DNA of 64,000 bases from Dermanyssus gallinae (lineage: Eukaryota; Arthropoda; Arachnida; Mesostigmata; Dermanyssidae). The stretch spans positions 1-64,000 of the forward strand of contig QVRM01001225.1 in the NCBI GenBank assembly GCA_003439945.1. Reading direction: 5' to 3'. The notes below the pieces were generated by a model. It saw only the letters and a list, made by a program, of their open reading frames with translations, made no database searches and had not been told where the DNA came from. A program made the translations under genes and the position numbers. This document shows positions 23,859-34,790 of this stretch, piece after piece. Position 1 is the stretch's first letter. Each line of letters begins with the position of its first letter.

Positions 23859-24203
23859 CTCAAAAAAACAGTTGGAATTGTCGACCGAGCCGCCGCCTTG
23901 CATTCAGGAAGCCTCGGCCGCGCTATCATACCACGACGAAGGCCAGCGGACCAGCAGCCGTGCTAATGAAATCGTACCCATTGTCCAGCGGCGGCCCCTG
24001 TTCATCGGTAACGCACGAGAGTCCGATCAGCTGATGCTGCAGCTGCAGCAGCAGCAGCAACAACAACAACCACCTGCTAATCTCTGCGTCTACCAGGCGT
24101 GCCAGAACACCTGCCCGTGCGTCGGACCACCAAGCGGTCGCTGGTTTCCCACCTGTTACCAATGTGCAGATAATGCAGGCAAAAATCAGGAGCATCCCAA
24201 CAG
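23859..24203 (+). CDS. Cys-repeat gene, exon 4 (polyGln)
   Basis: Internal exon of 345 bp. The acceptor is GGTCATTACAG; the donor is CCAACAG followed by GTTCTT (a weak donor). Both introns are phase 2. The product includes KKQLELSTEPPPC, a glutamine run encoded by mixed CAG/CAA codons at about 24042-24067 after LMLQL, and then a Cys cluster: CVYQACQNTCPC, GRWFPTCYQC. This differs from the downstream Cys-x-Cys heptads. The frame is open further left to a stop at 23764, so the acceptor choice is mine; it was picked because it fits the pyrimidine-AG signal and the phase. Confidence 0.5.
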
Positions 24204-24537
24204 GTTCTTACTTTTTCGGCGAATGTTTTAGTCGGCTAACTTACTACCTAGCATCTTTGCTGATGCTGCTTTCGCCTATGAGAACATGCCCAAGGGTATA
24301 TAAATTTATATGCATATATTCTAATGATTCAATTAAAATTCGGTAGTTGACCACGTGGTTTACGGACTGAACCGCATCATTGAATGAATGCCTAAGTTCT
24401 CAAATAAACATTGAACAACGGATAAATGATAAATAAGAGGCAAGTATAATTACATAACGGAATACTTTTAACGAGGCTACGTAGAATGTTATAGTTGGAA
24501 TCTACACACATCTCGTATAATCATATTCGAATTTTAG

Positions 24538-24656
24538 CAGTCGCAATTGTACGAAAGACTCAGCGACAACGTATCGATTCAATATTTATGAGCATAACAA
24601 GAATGTTTTTTGCAACTCTCGCTCAATTATCGTCAAGGACGATCTTAGGCTGCTAG
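24538..24656 (+). CDS. Cys-repeat gene, exon 5
   Basis: Internal exon of 119 bp between the acceptor TCGAATTTTAG and the donor GCTAG followed by GTAATG. It enters in phase 2 and leaves in phase 1. The product includes SRNCTKDSATTYRFNIYEHN and IIVKDDLRLL, alternating polar and hydrophobic residues as in a beta-rich domain. I looked for an exon of exactly this phase class, so the phase fit alone is weaker support here, but the frame is open throughout and both splice sites are in place. Confidence 0.5.
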
Positions 24657-24891
24657 GTAATGACCACCGACCGCAAGTTGTATAGATCATTTGAGTTTAG
24701 CTTCTTAAAGGCGCTGAACATGTCAAATAAAGGGGTTCTTCTCAACAGTCTCATTTGTTGATAAAACTGGCATACAGCGCATTATTTTGAATGATCTTGG
24801 TTCTCGGGATTACTATTCCTACCCTCCTCCCACACACACACAGACACACTATTGAAAAACCCTTTAGTACAGAATAGACAGGATCATGAAA

Positions 24892-25143
24892 CTACATACG
24901 ATTAGCAATCTTTGTCAGACGATAGTATGCCAAACGTCTCCAATTTTTCAGTTCCGGAGTGACGGCATAGCATTCGAGTCCGATAAAGTTCAAATGCGGA
25001 TACCACGAGAGATTCTCATGCACAGTTAAACCTAGACATGGCATCTTTAATCTCTCGTATTTCCTTCCGAAAGTTTGCGTATGAAAGGATTGGCCTGCCC
25101 ACCGTCTTGGAGGCCAGCGACACATTGTAGCATTGCCGTTCAA
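24892..25143 (-). pseudogene. LINE reverse-transcriptase thumb remnant
   Basis: Minus-strand frame with FGRKYERLKMPCLGLTVHEN followed by LSWYPHL. This pattern, where a strand is followed by YLG-like and a W-x-x-H-L, is typical of the segment after the RT catalytic core in AP-endonuclease LINEs. Short and isolated. Confidence 0.35.
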
Positions 25144-25679
25144 GCATATGTCGGTCTGAGTATTTATGGTGGTTCAGCAAAGTCCCTATGCCTGCTGCGT
25201 ATCCGAAGTGGCTGGTACTTTATAAGTAGTATACTACCAGGGTGCAAGAAGAGTTTTGCTCATGGTTCCGCCTACCACACCTTCTTTCTCAGAAGGGTAA
25301 TGCCACCGGTCGTTCTCTTTTTTGAAGTGCGTATGGAAGGGCTAGGCCAACGGGGTCAGCGTCATTCGTCCTTTATCATTTTAGCGACCTTTAGCGGACT
25401 TACACTGGACTTAGTGGGCTGCTTTTGACACGGGGCGTCATTCGTCTGCTCTACTTAGACCGGCTACAGTTCCCTTAGGCAGCGCAGTAAGATATATTCC
25501 CACGACGGTCCTCTCGCCGGGAGGTCTGCGTTCATGCGGCTAAGTCGCTCTCGTTGTGCCTATTAAGCCAAGGCAGCAGGCGTCCCAGTTGGTATCGCCG
25601 GGTTGCTAAAGCCCGGGGCGTTAACCGACCGGCCCGGGTTTCGTGTGCAGCACACTTCCCCCGTACATTTAAAGGAGCC

Positions 25680-25925
25680 TTAACAACCCTCGAATAGGCC
25701 ACGACAAAATGACAATATGAATTCGTTGCCACTTAGTCGATATCGTATGCCTTGCCTCCCGCGCCAACAAAAGAGACCTCGGGAAAGTTACTATAGGGAG
25801 TTTATACAGCCTGACCAACTTTCTATTGGCGTGTGAAGGTCCCGCAGCACGCCTAACTTGCGCGCTAGCGGACCAACGCTGGAAAGAGAGTCATAGTTAC
25901 TCCCGGGTTATTGCTAGGGATTGAT
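25680..25925. repeat. Dispersed repeat, copy 1
   Basis: Shares several stretches with 57350-57560, for example TATCGTATGCCTTGCCTCCC here and an almost identical segment at about 57390, and GCGCTAGCGG-type sequence downstream. Family unknown. Confidence 0.5.
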
Positions 25926-28121
25926 TGAACAGCTAGATTGATGTTAATCTTGCCAGGTTTGGACCATCTTCTAGCAGTGTTCGTGCATGCTATATGTCTA
26001 CCCGCGGGTTACGTTACTGCCTTGAAGTGGAGACTCTGGACAAAGAGTCCAAAGGCAACGCGGCGTTCTATTTTGCGAGCGGCAGTTAGCCATCGGCTTA
26101 CACAATAGTAGCATTGCATATTGAAAAAGCGCAAGTGTTGCTTAAAATAAAGAGTCATGGACAACAGTAAACGCTTTATTTGAGCCATCCTACTTGCATA
26201 TTAAACCAGTGTGCACAAAGAATTAGAACACCGCCTGATACCGCTTTCATGCTTGCGTGCCCAGGGTGTCGAGGTTAATGCGAACTATTCAAACATAAGG
26301 CTGATGACTCAAAAAGTAAGCAATTAGAAGTAACCAGGTAAATCTACGCAGAAGCAGTTTAGATGTTTGCTGTAAGCTTAGCTTCTATAAACACCAGACG
26401 GATTGCAACCATGACAAATAAAGAACAGTAATAGAACAGTTTAGACGTAGCGCAAGTTGGCGAAGGGCATATGCATTGCAATTGGTTTGCGGACGTCTCC
26501 CCACATGATAGGCCAAGACTTTATGCGTAGACACTTCTTCCTTGAGGACACTTGCAGGCTAACAATTGCATGGCTCTTCTATGAAAGGACGCAAACGGGT
26601 GTCGGATTTTTTTTATTAGATGCAGTAAAGTGGTTTGCGATAGCCTCAGCCTTGGAGTAGAGGAGCTACGCTTACGACGCCACAGAATACTCTCTGTTGC
26701 GACCTTGCTATAAGAAGGCTAATCAAAGAAATTTTCGTTGCTGACTTCGATTGGCATATTGCCACTGTCTTACTTCCAATATACCACAAATCTTAAGCAA
26801 ATCGCGCTGCTCTCCGGAAAGAATCTATACAGTTGTTTCATATATGGGAGGGCTCCATGCTGCCTGTGGCATGCAAGCCAAGCCTTAAGCGACTGACGGC
26901 AAAAATAGTCTTAAGTGAATAAGCAGGTTACGCAAGCCACCATAAAGTCACGTCCATTTCAGTGCCTTCAACATGAATTTTAGAGGCTGACTTCTTCAGA
27001 AAAAGCAACAGAAGTTCCAGATATAATACTACTAGTTTGACAAAATTTCAACAAACCCTTCTACAAGTGATTTTTGGGCCTTGCATTTTTTAGCTACAAC
27101 ATGTTTACTTCCCCCAGATACAGCGCTTATTTAGCGTCTGGAATCGGTACGATGCAACGGACGGCGGATCAGCTAGAGTGGTGTTGAACATTATGTTACA
27201 CGGTGAGACCTGAGAGCGGACAAGCTTAATTAAAAATAAATCAACCCGATCTATATAGCAGAAAACTAGTCGTTTGGAGGAATACATATCCACTACAATG
27301 CTATGATGTACACTGGTCTGGAAGAAAATCTTTATCATTGAACATTTGACGATTTGTTGGGCCACTCGGGGCATTTTAAATAAATGGTGGCTCAAAGTTG
27401 TGCCATCGTCAAAACTAGACACCATGTTTGACCCAATTACCCTTCGCATGACCAATTTAATTCCATATGGCCGTTGCTATAAGAGTAAGGGATCCAATTT
27501 GCGGACCCCTTTCATATAGATGCTGTCTAAGAAGCTCCAGTAGATTTTCAAAACATACAGAATTAAAGAAAAACGGAAAGCCCGACCTTAATCGCAAGTA
27601 AAAAACATACACAGAAGCCAAGCCCTGCTACCGGGCAAAAGTAAACTTCGGGAACCTTAAATGAGTAAGACAAGAGATCGGAAGACGTGACTATTCCCTT
27701 GTGGCCGCGTGGCAAGTGCATGGTGCATGGCTACTCACTCATGCTTCTCCCAACTATATCATAGATCTGTCTATATTAACAGAGCATGCTGACATGTAGC
27801 CAGAAACGTAAATACGCGGATTTTCAGAACAGCTACAAAGCAGGTAGTGCGAAGAAGCAACGTCACTTTCATAGTTGGTTTCATACGATAAAAAAAATTA
27901 ACTTTTGCTGCTAACACCGAAGGAATATGTTCCAGCCTCACAGGACTCCTCGCCGCCGAAGTGTTTCTAGACCTGAAGTACATATAAACTACTAATAAAT
28001 AAAAAGAAGTACTATTTAAATAAAAGTATATTAATTATATGTGTCTGTATATATATGACCTAAGAAAGTTCTCGCATTTCACGCGTAGTGAAGTCTGAGT
28101 GTAAATCCAACCCGGTTGCAG

Positions 28122-28205
28122 ATAGCGCTATGTTTGTTGATGTCCGGGTAGAAAATTCAAATCGATTCTCTTACAGACCAGGGCGTAAGATAATGGCGAA
28201 CACAG
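28122..28205 (+). CDS. Cys-repeat gene, exon 6
   Basis: Internal exon of 84 bp. The acceptor is CCCGGTTGCAG and the donor is AACACAG followed by GTATGA. It enters and leaves in phase 1: the first AT completes a codon with the G from 24656, and the final G joins AT at 28413 (both give Asp). The product includes SAMFVDVRVENSNRFSYRPG. No domain recognised. Confidence 0.55.
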
Positions 28206-28412
28206 GTATGACGACTCCCAACAGCCGCGCAAAAAAATTGGGATGTGAACAGTTATTTTGCTAAAGTTCAATCGGGGAGAAAGTGAATTCCAGTGTTTTC
28301 ACAAGATTTGATCGACTTTTGGCGATGAAGCCCTGTGCCGGATATGTGTGTATATATGGTAGATATTTCTGATAATTTTATTATATATGGTAGATCAATC
28401 TGCTAATTTCAG

Positions 28413-28746
28413 ATGAAGCAGATGAGCTTTTTCGTCAGAGGACAAAAAAAAGACGCAGATTTTTTCGTAAATCGAAACTCAACGACAACGCGCCAGCGCT
28501 CAGTATTGAAAACACTGAGGCTTTTATCGCGGCATCTGGAGCCGAGCTGGTGAAGCACCCAGCTTACATATATGTTCGATTTGACGCCATGCGACGATTT
28601 CTCTCTGCTTCTGAAAATGGAAAAGGAAGACTATATGATTCATGTCTATTTCTGTTTGAAGCATTTGAGTTGGAGTTGACCAAGAATCGAGAAACGCAAT
28701 GTCGAGGTGTGGCTTCGTATGGATACACCGTTTCCAAAGAAAAAAA
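28413..28746 (+). CDS. Cys-repeat gene, exon 7
   Basis: Largest upstream exon, 334 bp. The acceptor is CTGCTAATTTCAG; the donor is AAAAAA followed by GTATGC. It enters in phase 1 and leaves in phase 2. The product starts with a basic patch (RQRTKKRRRFFRKSK), which could be a nuclear signal or a furin-type cleavage site, then ENTEAFIAASGAELVKHPAY and a compact segment DSCLFLFEAFELELTKN ending near a Cys and VASYGYTV. It looks like a folded domain that I do not recognise. Neighbouring exons at 28122 and 28949 fit in phase. Confidence 0.6.
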
Positions 28747-28948
28747 GTATGCAAATGGATAGAATTTAACTTGATTTAAATAACTAAACATCTATTCTCT
28801 ATAAACAAAAAATAAAGCAAACTTGGTGACAACCTCAGAGCAACACCTAGAATGGCGACTAACAATATACACTTTTCACTATGATTTCTAACAAATATTG
28901 CGTATTTATACGTTCATACGTGCGCATATATGATATACACATTTTCAG

Positions 28949-29108
28949 CGGGCCCGAACTACTAGCACAGCAAGTCAGCATGGACAAATATCGAATAGAA
29001 GCTCTAATCAATCAAGGCGCTGCGTTTGTACGCAACCCTACAACCGGTGTATTTCCGTCATTGCAGCAAACCTTTGGCAACAGTAATGCATTAGAATCAC
29101 TCATCAAG
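28949..29108 (+). CDS. Cys-repeat gene, exon 8
   Basis: Internal exon of 160 bp. The acceptor is CACATTTTCAG and the donor is ATCAAG followed by GTAGGT. It enters in phase 2 (AA plus C gives Asn) and leaves in phase 0. The product starts GPELLAQQVSMDKYRIEALI and has FPSLQQTFGNSNALESLIK, probably helical. No family recognised. Confidence 0.6.
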
Positions 29109-29187
29109 GTAGGTTGGCCATCTGTGTAGACTGTTGGTATTTTTACAAAGATCACATCATTGCGACAATGATAATTCCTTCTTTCTA

Positions 29188-29189
<2 letters not shown>

Positions 29190-29244
<55 letters not shown>
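29190..29244. repeat. (TA)n microsatellite
   Basis: About 27 TA units in the intron between the exons at 28949 and 29731. Confidence 0.95.
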
Positions 29245-29247
<3 letters not shown>

Positions 29248-29730
29248 CTTTTAAAAATAATTTTTTAAATAAGTTCGTTTTATTATAATTCATGGCAAAC
29301 ATTTAAAGCCTTTATTTGTTCTTAAAAGCGTATGTACTTTCCAACATGTTTTTTAATTATTCTAAACCGCGCCTCATATGCTACGACCAGCTTTTAAAGT
29401 GCACCCTTATAAATTGGCGGCAGACGCTTGTGGTCTGCTCCTCGGGAAAACCCGATAAAGGTTTCTACTTCGACTGTATGAGATTGTAAATATACTGAGC
29501 AATGCAAGTAAAAGCAAGAGTCGTTTTTTCTGTTTGCACAACACCGCCTGTATAAAAACTCATAGGTTTGCTCTAAAAACAAGTTTAAGCATATTAAAAT
29601 ACGGCAAATTTAGATCTTCTTTAACATATGAACACTTAATATACCGTGGTGTATTTACATTAAAAACTTTTTCTATTCTATGTGCTCCCCGACTCACGAG
29701 ACGTGTGTTTCTCTGTCGTTGATTTGACAG

Positions 29731-29799
29731 ATCATCGTACAGAGTGTACTTGCAGCATTTAAGGCCACTGGCAACTTTTCTCAGTCTAAAACCGAACAG
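29731..29799 (+). CDS. Cys-repeat gene, exon 9
   Basis: Small 69-bp exon, phase 0 on both sides. The acceptor is GATTTGACAG and the donor is GAACAG followed by GTAAGC. It encodes IIVQSVLAAFKATGNFSQSK plus TEQ, an amphipathic segment with one N-glycosylation sequon (NFS). It fits directly after the AAG end of the previous exon. Confidence 0.6.
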
Positions 29800-31202
29800 G
29801 TAAGCGTGAAACGTTGCAAAGTAATTAACGAGTGCTACAGAAATCTTAAATATGCTTATTTCGCAATGCACGAGTAAGTATTAAATGCTATGAAGTGAGA
29901 ATGCATGTAAAGTCTAGCTGCGAAGCCACGCACCATTTTAGCATTCATTGCACTTGCGAATATTCACTTAATCTATTGCTAAGAAAGATGGAATATTTCC
30001 AAACGAGTGGTAGGTAGCGGCATACATCGTATCTTTCCTGCAATGCCTTACATACCTTATTGTTCGTAGTAACCGCGACGTTAAAACTGCCGTATGCATC
30101 GAATAAACACGAGACGATCTTCACTGATTTTAAAGCACTTCACACACAAAATCACTACTACAGATATACTCCTGCATATGTACCTTGCTTTAACATACAG
30201 TTATACACAAGGTATATTTTCCTAAGCCAGATCCCGTTCCACATTTGGCACAGCATCGTCTTGCCATATTTAGCTACCTTATTTCTAAATTTTCGAGCAA
30301 CACATTCTGTGGAAAATACAGCGAAACTTCCCCACAAAGCACACATGACACGACCGAAACGATCACGCGGTGAGCGTTCGCTATAGGGAGGTAAATGGAG
30401 ATACCTTCATCAACTTCATAACTTGGCCAAACTTCCTGTCTTGGAACCAATTAGAAATGTCATGTAACCCTGTCATTTGTGTGCGTTTTACAGTATTATT
30501 TAAAACAAAGAGCAAAAAAAAATCTCGTCTTAGGAATAATAAGTCAATATCTTGAGTGATGTCACATAAAGGCGTACACCGATAAGCAGTTTGCAGTTTT
30601 CCTGAAATTAGTTCAATGCTTGCGACGGGTTCTGCTGTTACGACAATGCAATTCTACTAGCTGTGGCGCTGGGCATATACGGTGCGGCAAGAAAAAACAG
30701 TCAGTTACTTGAAATGGCAGAGAAAGATTAGTTACCGTTAGTTTGTGATCAGTTAGTGGCCGCACGGATTGATCAGGAGTAGTGACCAGAGGCAAATCAT
30801 AGCGCTAGAGCGTCTGTTCTGGTGCCTTTCTGTTCCTATATTGATATATTTGAGATAACAGATTGCGCAAACAAAGTGTGGCGTACTACATGGTTGGATT
30901 CTAATTGTATCTCAGATAATTTAATTATGTTCCTTCAATGGCTCAGAATGCGCCGTCCATTTAACGCAAGCATTGGATTTGTATATGCTCGCAAGTTGCA
31001 ACATCCTCATGTCCGGGCATTCTGGCTATTTTGCGTTTCCCTGTTTTGTTGATTTAAAATACTTAATACTTTCACTACTAAAATGTTTTTCACTGAAAAT
31101 AATTTACTTAATTTTTTCTTTGTTACCGTTTATTAAGCGTAGTGTCGACATGCAAACAGAACGGCCAAAGCCTAAATGTATCAATCTGTTTGATTGTCGT
31201 AG
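29800..31202. other. Intron sequence, nothing recognised
   Basis: No coding segment with splice sites and no repeat recognised on either strand. Confidence 0.5.
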
Positions 31203-31248
31203 GTTGCGCTGAGTGACACCGATCGGCTACTTCAAGCAGTATCACTAC
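31203..31248 (+). CDS. Cys-repeat gene, exon 10 (46 bp)
   Basis: Very short exon between the acceptor GATTGTCGTAG and the donor CACTAC followed by GTAAGT. It enters in phase 0 and leaves in phase 1, with product VALSDTDRLLQAVSL. The leftover C joins GT at 33666 to make CGT (Arg). The strong donor and two-sided phase fit support it. Confidence 0.55.
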
Positions 31249-31369
31249 GTAAGTTTGATCAATTACTCATATATTGTACGTTTTATTAGATTGCACTTAT
31301 TCAGGTAGTACTGTGAAATCGGTATGCCTGTTGCTTTGAATGGAGTTCATAAGCACTACAACTAGAATT

Positions 31370-32757
31370 ACGCATTGTCACTTGATCGACGCTTCATCCA
31401 TATATATAAAGGTATGAGCGATCGATGGAGATATCTGGGAGTCGACTTTGACAGCAATGGCAGAGTTAACTCCACCAAGGATATACTTCTTAATTTACTC
31501 AACAGACGCACGATAGCTCCCCTTAAACCCCACCAAAGACTCATAGTTTTGAAAGACTGTCTCATTCCCCGCCTCCAATATAAATTGGTCTCCGGTCCCA
31601 GACCATCTCACGCACTCCTTAGCGACCTAGATAAAGAGATCAGAAAAGTTGTCAAGTCGAAATGGCTTAAGCTCGAAAACTCGATGCCGAACGCCTACCT
31701 GTACACGCACACAGCACGCGGTGGTCTGGACATCCCATGCCTCCAAACATTTATCCCCAGACTCCGCCTCTCCCGTCTGACAGCAATACAACACTCCACG
31801 CACCCTGGGGTCCAATGGATGCTAACCACCGAGCACTTCAAAAAATACCTTGCGACAACAAGACTTCTTTGCGAGCGCTTGGGAACCTCCATTGAGACCG
31901 CTACACAAGAGACCGATAACTGGTCTCAACAACTACACAACACGCTCGATGGGGCACATTTAAAAAGACACACGAAACGCCCTTTGTACATTACTGAATT
32001 AAGGGTATGCCCTACCCATACAGTAAGGAGTATTTAAACCTACTAAAGCTCAGGATCAACGCACTACCAACGCGTGCCAGATTAGCCAGAGGCGTCCGGG
32101 CTACAACAAACGTTGTAGGCACGGGTGTCATGCGCCTGAGACGTTGGCTCATGTCGCTCAGATGTGCGATACAACACACAAACAAACTATAAAGAGACAT
32201 GACGACGTCTGTGATCGCGTGGCGCGTCTTAGCCGCGAGAGGGGTCATGAGGTTGTTCGTGAGCGAGTATTCCGTCGACCGGGCGCACCAGGTCTAAAAG
32301 CCGACCTCATAAAAACAACACCTATCGAGGTCTGGGTTTTAGATGCCGAGGTTCGCGGCCCGAGCAGGGACCTCGCAAAAGCGCGGCAGAACAAGATCAC
32401 CAAATATGACGTCGAGTTCCTAAGAGCGGTGCTCCTCGACCCGCAAAAACCTCGCAGATTCGGATCCATCATTATCTCTATGAGTGGTGTATGAGACTCC
32501 GAATCTGCGAGTACGCTCTTGGGACTCGGCGTCACAAAGAGGAATTTTTTGGATCATACCGTCTTAACATTGCAAGAAACCTTGAAGATATACCGCTCGC
32601 ACCGGGTCCATAAGAGCGGAAGCTACCATCAAGCAAGAACACGGACAGCTGATTCTTAACCTCACGTGACCCCTTTTTACCACCATTTTTATTAAGGCGA
32701 GCACTACCGAGTGTGCAAACATATTGTAAATGATTAAAAAATCATCACAATATTTTC

Positions 32758-32760
<3 letters not shown>
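31370..32760 (+). pseudogene. R2-like LINE, 5'-truncated
   Basis: C-terminal third of an R2-like retrotransposon. It has a post-RT region with WRYLGVDFDSNGRVN and PLKPHQRLIVLKDCLIPRLQ; a zinc-finger region CRHGC then ET, H and C followed by KRHDDV, spread over two frames near 32110-32210; and a nuclease region with EVWVLDAEVRGP. It needs at least two frameshifts, and TGG has become TGA at 32492 compared with the copy at 53930-54786. After the stop the 3' UTR runs to CACAATATTTTCTAAATATA and into (TA)n. R2 proteins normally target 28S rDNA; there is no rDNA here. Confidence 0.7.
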
Positions 32761-32803
<43 letters not shown>

Positions 32804-32840
32804 TTTCTATCACGTCCCAGTTATATATATATATATATAT
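32761..32840. repeat. (TA)n tracts at the R2-like 3' end
   Basis: Two TA tracts (32761-32798 and 32822-32840) separated by a copy of CTATCACGTCCCA-type sequence; AATTCTATCACGTCCCA recurs just after the second tract. Confidence 0.85.
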
Positions 32841-33215
32841 TTAAAGAATTCTATCACGTCCCAATTTCACCCGCTGTTGGTGTTTACACATATCTACGAC
32901 CATTTTCTAAGAAATAAGGACCAATAACAACACCGCAAAAATGACTACAGTGTTAGAAAAAATCATATCCGAGCCGCTCTGCACAGAATTTAGAAGTTGT
33001 GTATCATAGTTTCCTACATACAAAGAATCGCGAAGAGACGAGAAATATGCGCTCACAACACACGAGCGTTGAAAGTGTTCAGTGCCCACAGTGGACTTAT
33101 CTTTCCTGTACGAAACATTCGGTAAGCTTTGGTAATGATCATATCAAACTAGACACAGTGAAATGTGGGAAATGTTCGCCACACGTGACAGTCTTAGAGT
33201 CAGATATAGAAGCAG

Positions 33216-33600
33216 GTGATAAATGCATCAGCTGACGCCGGCAAGCGCGTGGGAAATTCAAACGCAGGTCTTCTAAAGCAGTCATTAAAGGAGGCACTAG
33301 ATGAGAAATTAATAAGTGGCTCGAATGGTAACGCCCAGACATGCGGTGATCTGACCCGCCGCAGACATCTCCGCCTCATACTGGGTCCGCTGCTCTGGGA
33401 CCTTGCATACGATACGAGGTACTCGAACTTAAAACTGTCCCTCATAAAACTGAATTTAGTGCGTACGCTAATGACCTTGTGGTTACAGTCGAGCGCTAAC
33501 GTTACAGCTAAACTAGAGTCCCGGACAAATGAAGCACTTACTGAGATCTCCTTCCGGATGAAAGCTAACGGCTTAACGCTAAGAACCTAACATTTGCATG
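33216..33600 (+). pseudogene. R1-like reverse-transcriptase fragment
   Basis: The open frame includes RRRHLRLILGPLLWDLAYDT, a degraded form of the RT box usually reading QGSVLGPLLWN-x-x-YD, followed by a helix and MKANGLTLRT, which matches the W-x-x-x-NGL-x-L motif downstream of the catalytic core. The ADD box itself is not intact. It lies in an intron of the host gene just before the exon at 33666. Confidence 0.5.
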
Positions 33601-33665
33601 CAGACAACACTGGCGAAACGCAACAATTAGTAACGTTTGTATGTCGTTCTTTCGCGTGTGCTTAG

Positions 33666-33756
33666 GTAACACGATGTCACTATGGAAGATCATCGAAAAA
33701 GGCCTCCGCGCTGACTTGGCTGACCAGCCAGACAGACGAAAAACTCCGGACGAGAG
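33666..33756 (+). CDS. Cys-repeat gene, exon 11
   Basis: Internal exon of 91 bp. The acceptor is CGTGTGCTTAG and the donor is GACGAGAG followed by GTTTGC. It enters in phase 1 (C plus GT gives Arg) and leaves in phase 2. The product is NTMSLWKIIEKGLRADLADQ then PDRRKTPDE, a likely helix with a polar tail. It links the upstream exons to the first Cys-repeat exon in frame. Confidence 0.55.
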
Positions 33757-34149
33757 GTTTGCACTAAATATGTACCCGTCAAGTCAATTTCCCCAATTTA
33801 TGTGATACTACTGCTTCTAATGTTAGCACTTCTCCAACCTTCCGTTGCTGTAGCCGCTTTGCTGCCTCTGTATTCCCTGTCTTTTGGTTCCCCGCGTTCA
33901 TAAGATTACACAGTATTGCGTTTACATCTCAAGTATCAAGTTCACCTGCAGTAATTACTCGACGGAACAATGTCTGCCAGTCTGTTCATCAAGAAGTGGT
34001 TTATGGCTGTGACAATGTCAGACAATGACAAAACGCGTACTGCAAAACTCGCAATGACAAACAATGACGTATACCGCTGAAGTCGCGCCAATCTTTACGA
34101 AAGGCTTCCCAATGCAATCGATTCCTCACTTACTATATTCTAGCTTCAG

Positions 34150-34265
34150 TCAATTGTGGCGGTGTGGTCTAGGGGCTAGTGCGCTAGTCAAGGTTGTCAT
34201 CTACCGGGAGTGTCGATCCCTGTTGTTGATCGAATTTTCTCTGAGCGATGCTCATTGAGAATAGA
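34150..34265 (+). mobile_element. tRNA-derived SINE
   Basis: Good A box (GTGGTCTAGGGGCTAGTGCG) and B-box-like GTGTCGATCCCTG spaced as in a tRNA, then a body GTTGATCGAATTTTCT ending CTCATTGAGAATAGA. The same family is at 17412-17530 in reverse. Confidence 0.7.
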
Positions 34266-34415
34266 TGATACACCATACCGCTAAGAGTCAGCGGCTATTT
34301 TTTTAAAAAAGGAGACGCAGCGTAAATAGGAAAGAATGACGCAGGGTAACAGTTGTTTTCTGTTTGTGTTGTTTTTTTTGTTGCAATTTTACATTAATGA
34401 CGTACGTCGTTATAG

Positions 34416-34790
34416 GCCTTGGCATGCAGACAGGCAGTCATCGCTGGACAGCCAGAACAGCACGACGGACGAGTTCACGATCGTCATCTCCGACGCCCGA
34501 AAGCAAGGGGAAGTCTGGAAGCCTCTGGAGATCTGTCCTCCCGGTCAGAATTGCATGTGCACGCCAGCAAATTGCACGTGTACGACGCCTGGTTGCGTGT
34601 GCGATGGCCCGTCGTGTGTCTGCCGAAGTCCGAATTGCGCTTGCAACGGTCCCGACTGTCTCTGCGCCGGTCCGAACTGCACTTGCAATGGCCCCAATTG
34701 CGCCTGTCAGGGGCCCAACTGCACTTGTCTCGGTGCCGATTGCACGTGTTCTGGCCCACACTGTAGCCACTTAGTTACCGATAATATCAG
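34416..34790 (+). CDS. Cys-repeat gene, exon 12: ten CxC heptads
   Basis: Internal exon of 375 bp. The acceptor is GTCGTTATAG and the donor is AATATCAG followed by GTAGGC; both introns are phase 2. After a 40-residue linker (PWHADRQSSLDSQN, DEFTIVISDARKQG) come ten tandem seven-residue units of the pattern Cys-x-Cys-x-(Gly/Ser)-Pro-(Asn/Asp), e.g. CACNGPD and CTCNGPN, closed by a final Cys and SHLVTDN. Cys sits at every first and third position. This could bind metal through CxC pairs or form a disulfide-stacked solenoid; both are inference. The frame is also open upstream to an ATG at 34336 with a hydrophobic stretch, so an alternative first exon with a signal peptide is possible. Confidence 0.75.

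Larger units (their letters stand above)
24657..28121. other. Intron sequence
   Basis: Contains a small LINE remnant (24892-25143) and a dispersed repeat (25680-25925), listed separately. The rest shows no recognised gene or repeat. Confidence 0.45.

Noticed and set aside
31370..32760. R2 insertion as evidence of nearby 28S rDNA
   Set aside because: No rDNA sequence flanks either R2-like copy.
33999..34063. Short direct repeats such as TGACAATGTCAGACAATGAC
   Set aside because: Too short and irregular to be a CRISPR-like or regulatory array.
34364..34774. Overlapping long frames on both strands over the Cys-repeat exon
   Set aside because: The 21-base repeat period keeps all frames open; only the Cys frame has splice sites in phase with neighbours and recurs in the other exons. 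The same applies at 36.2, 45.2 and 52.8 kb.
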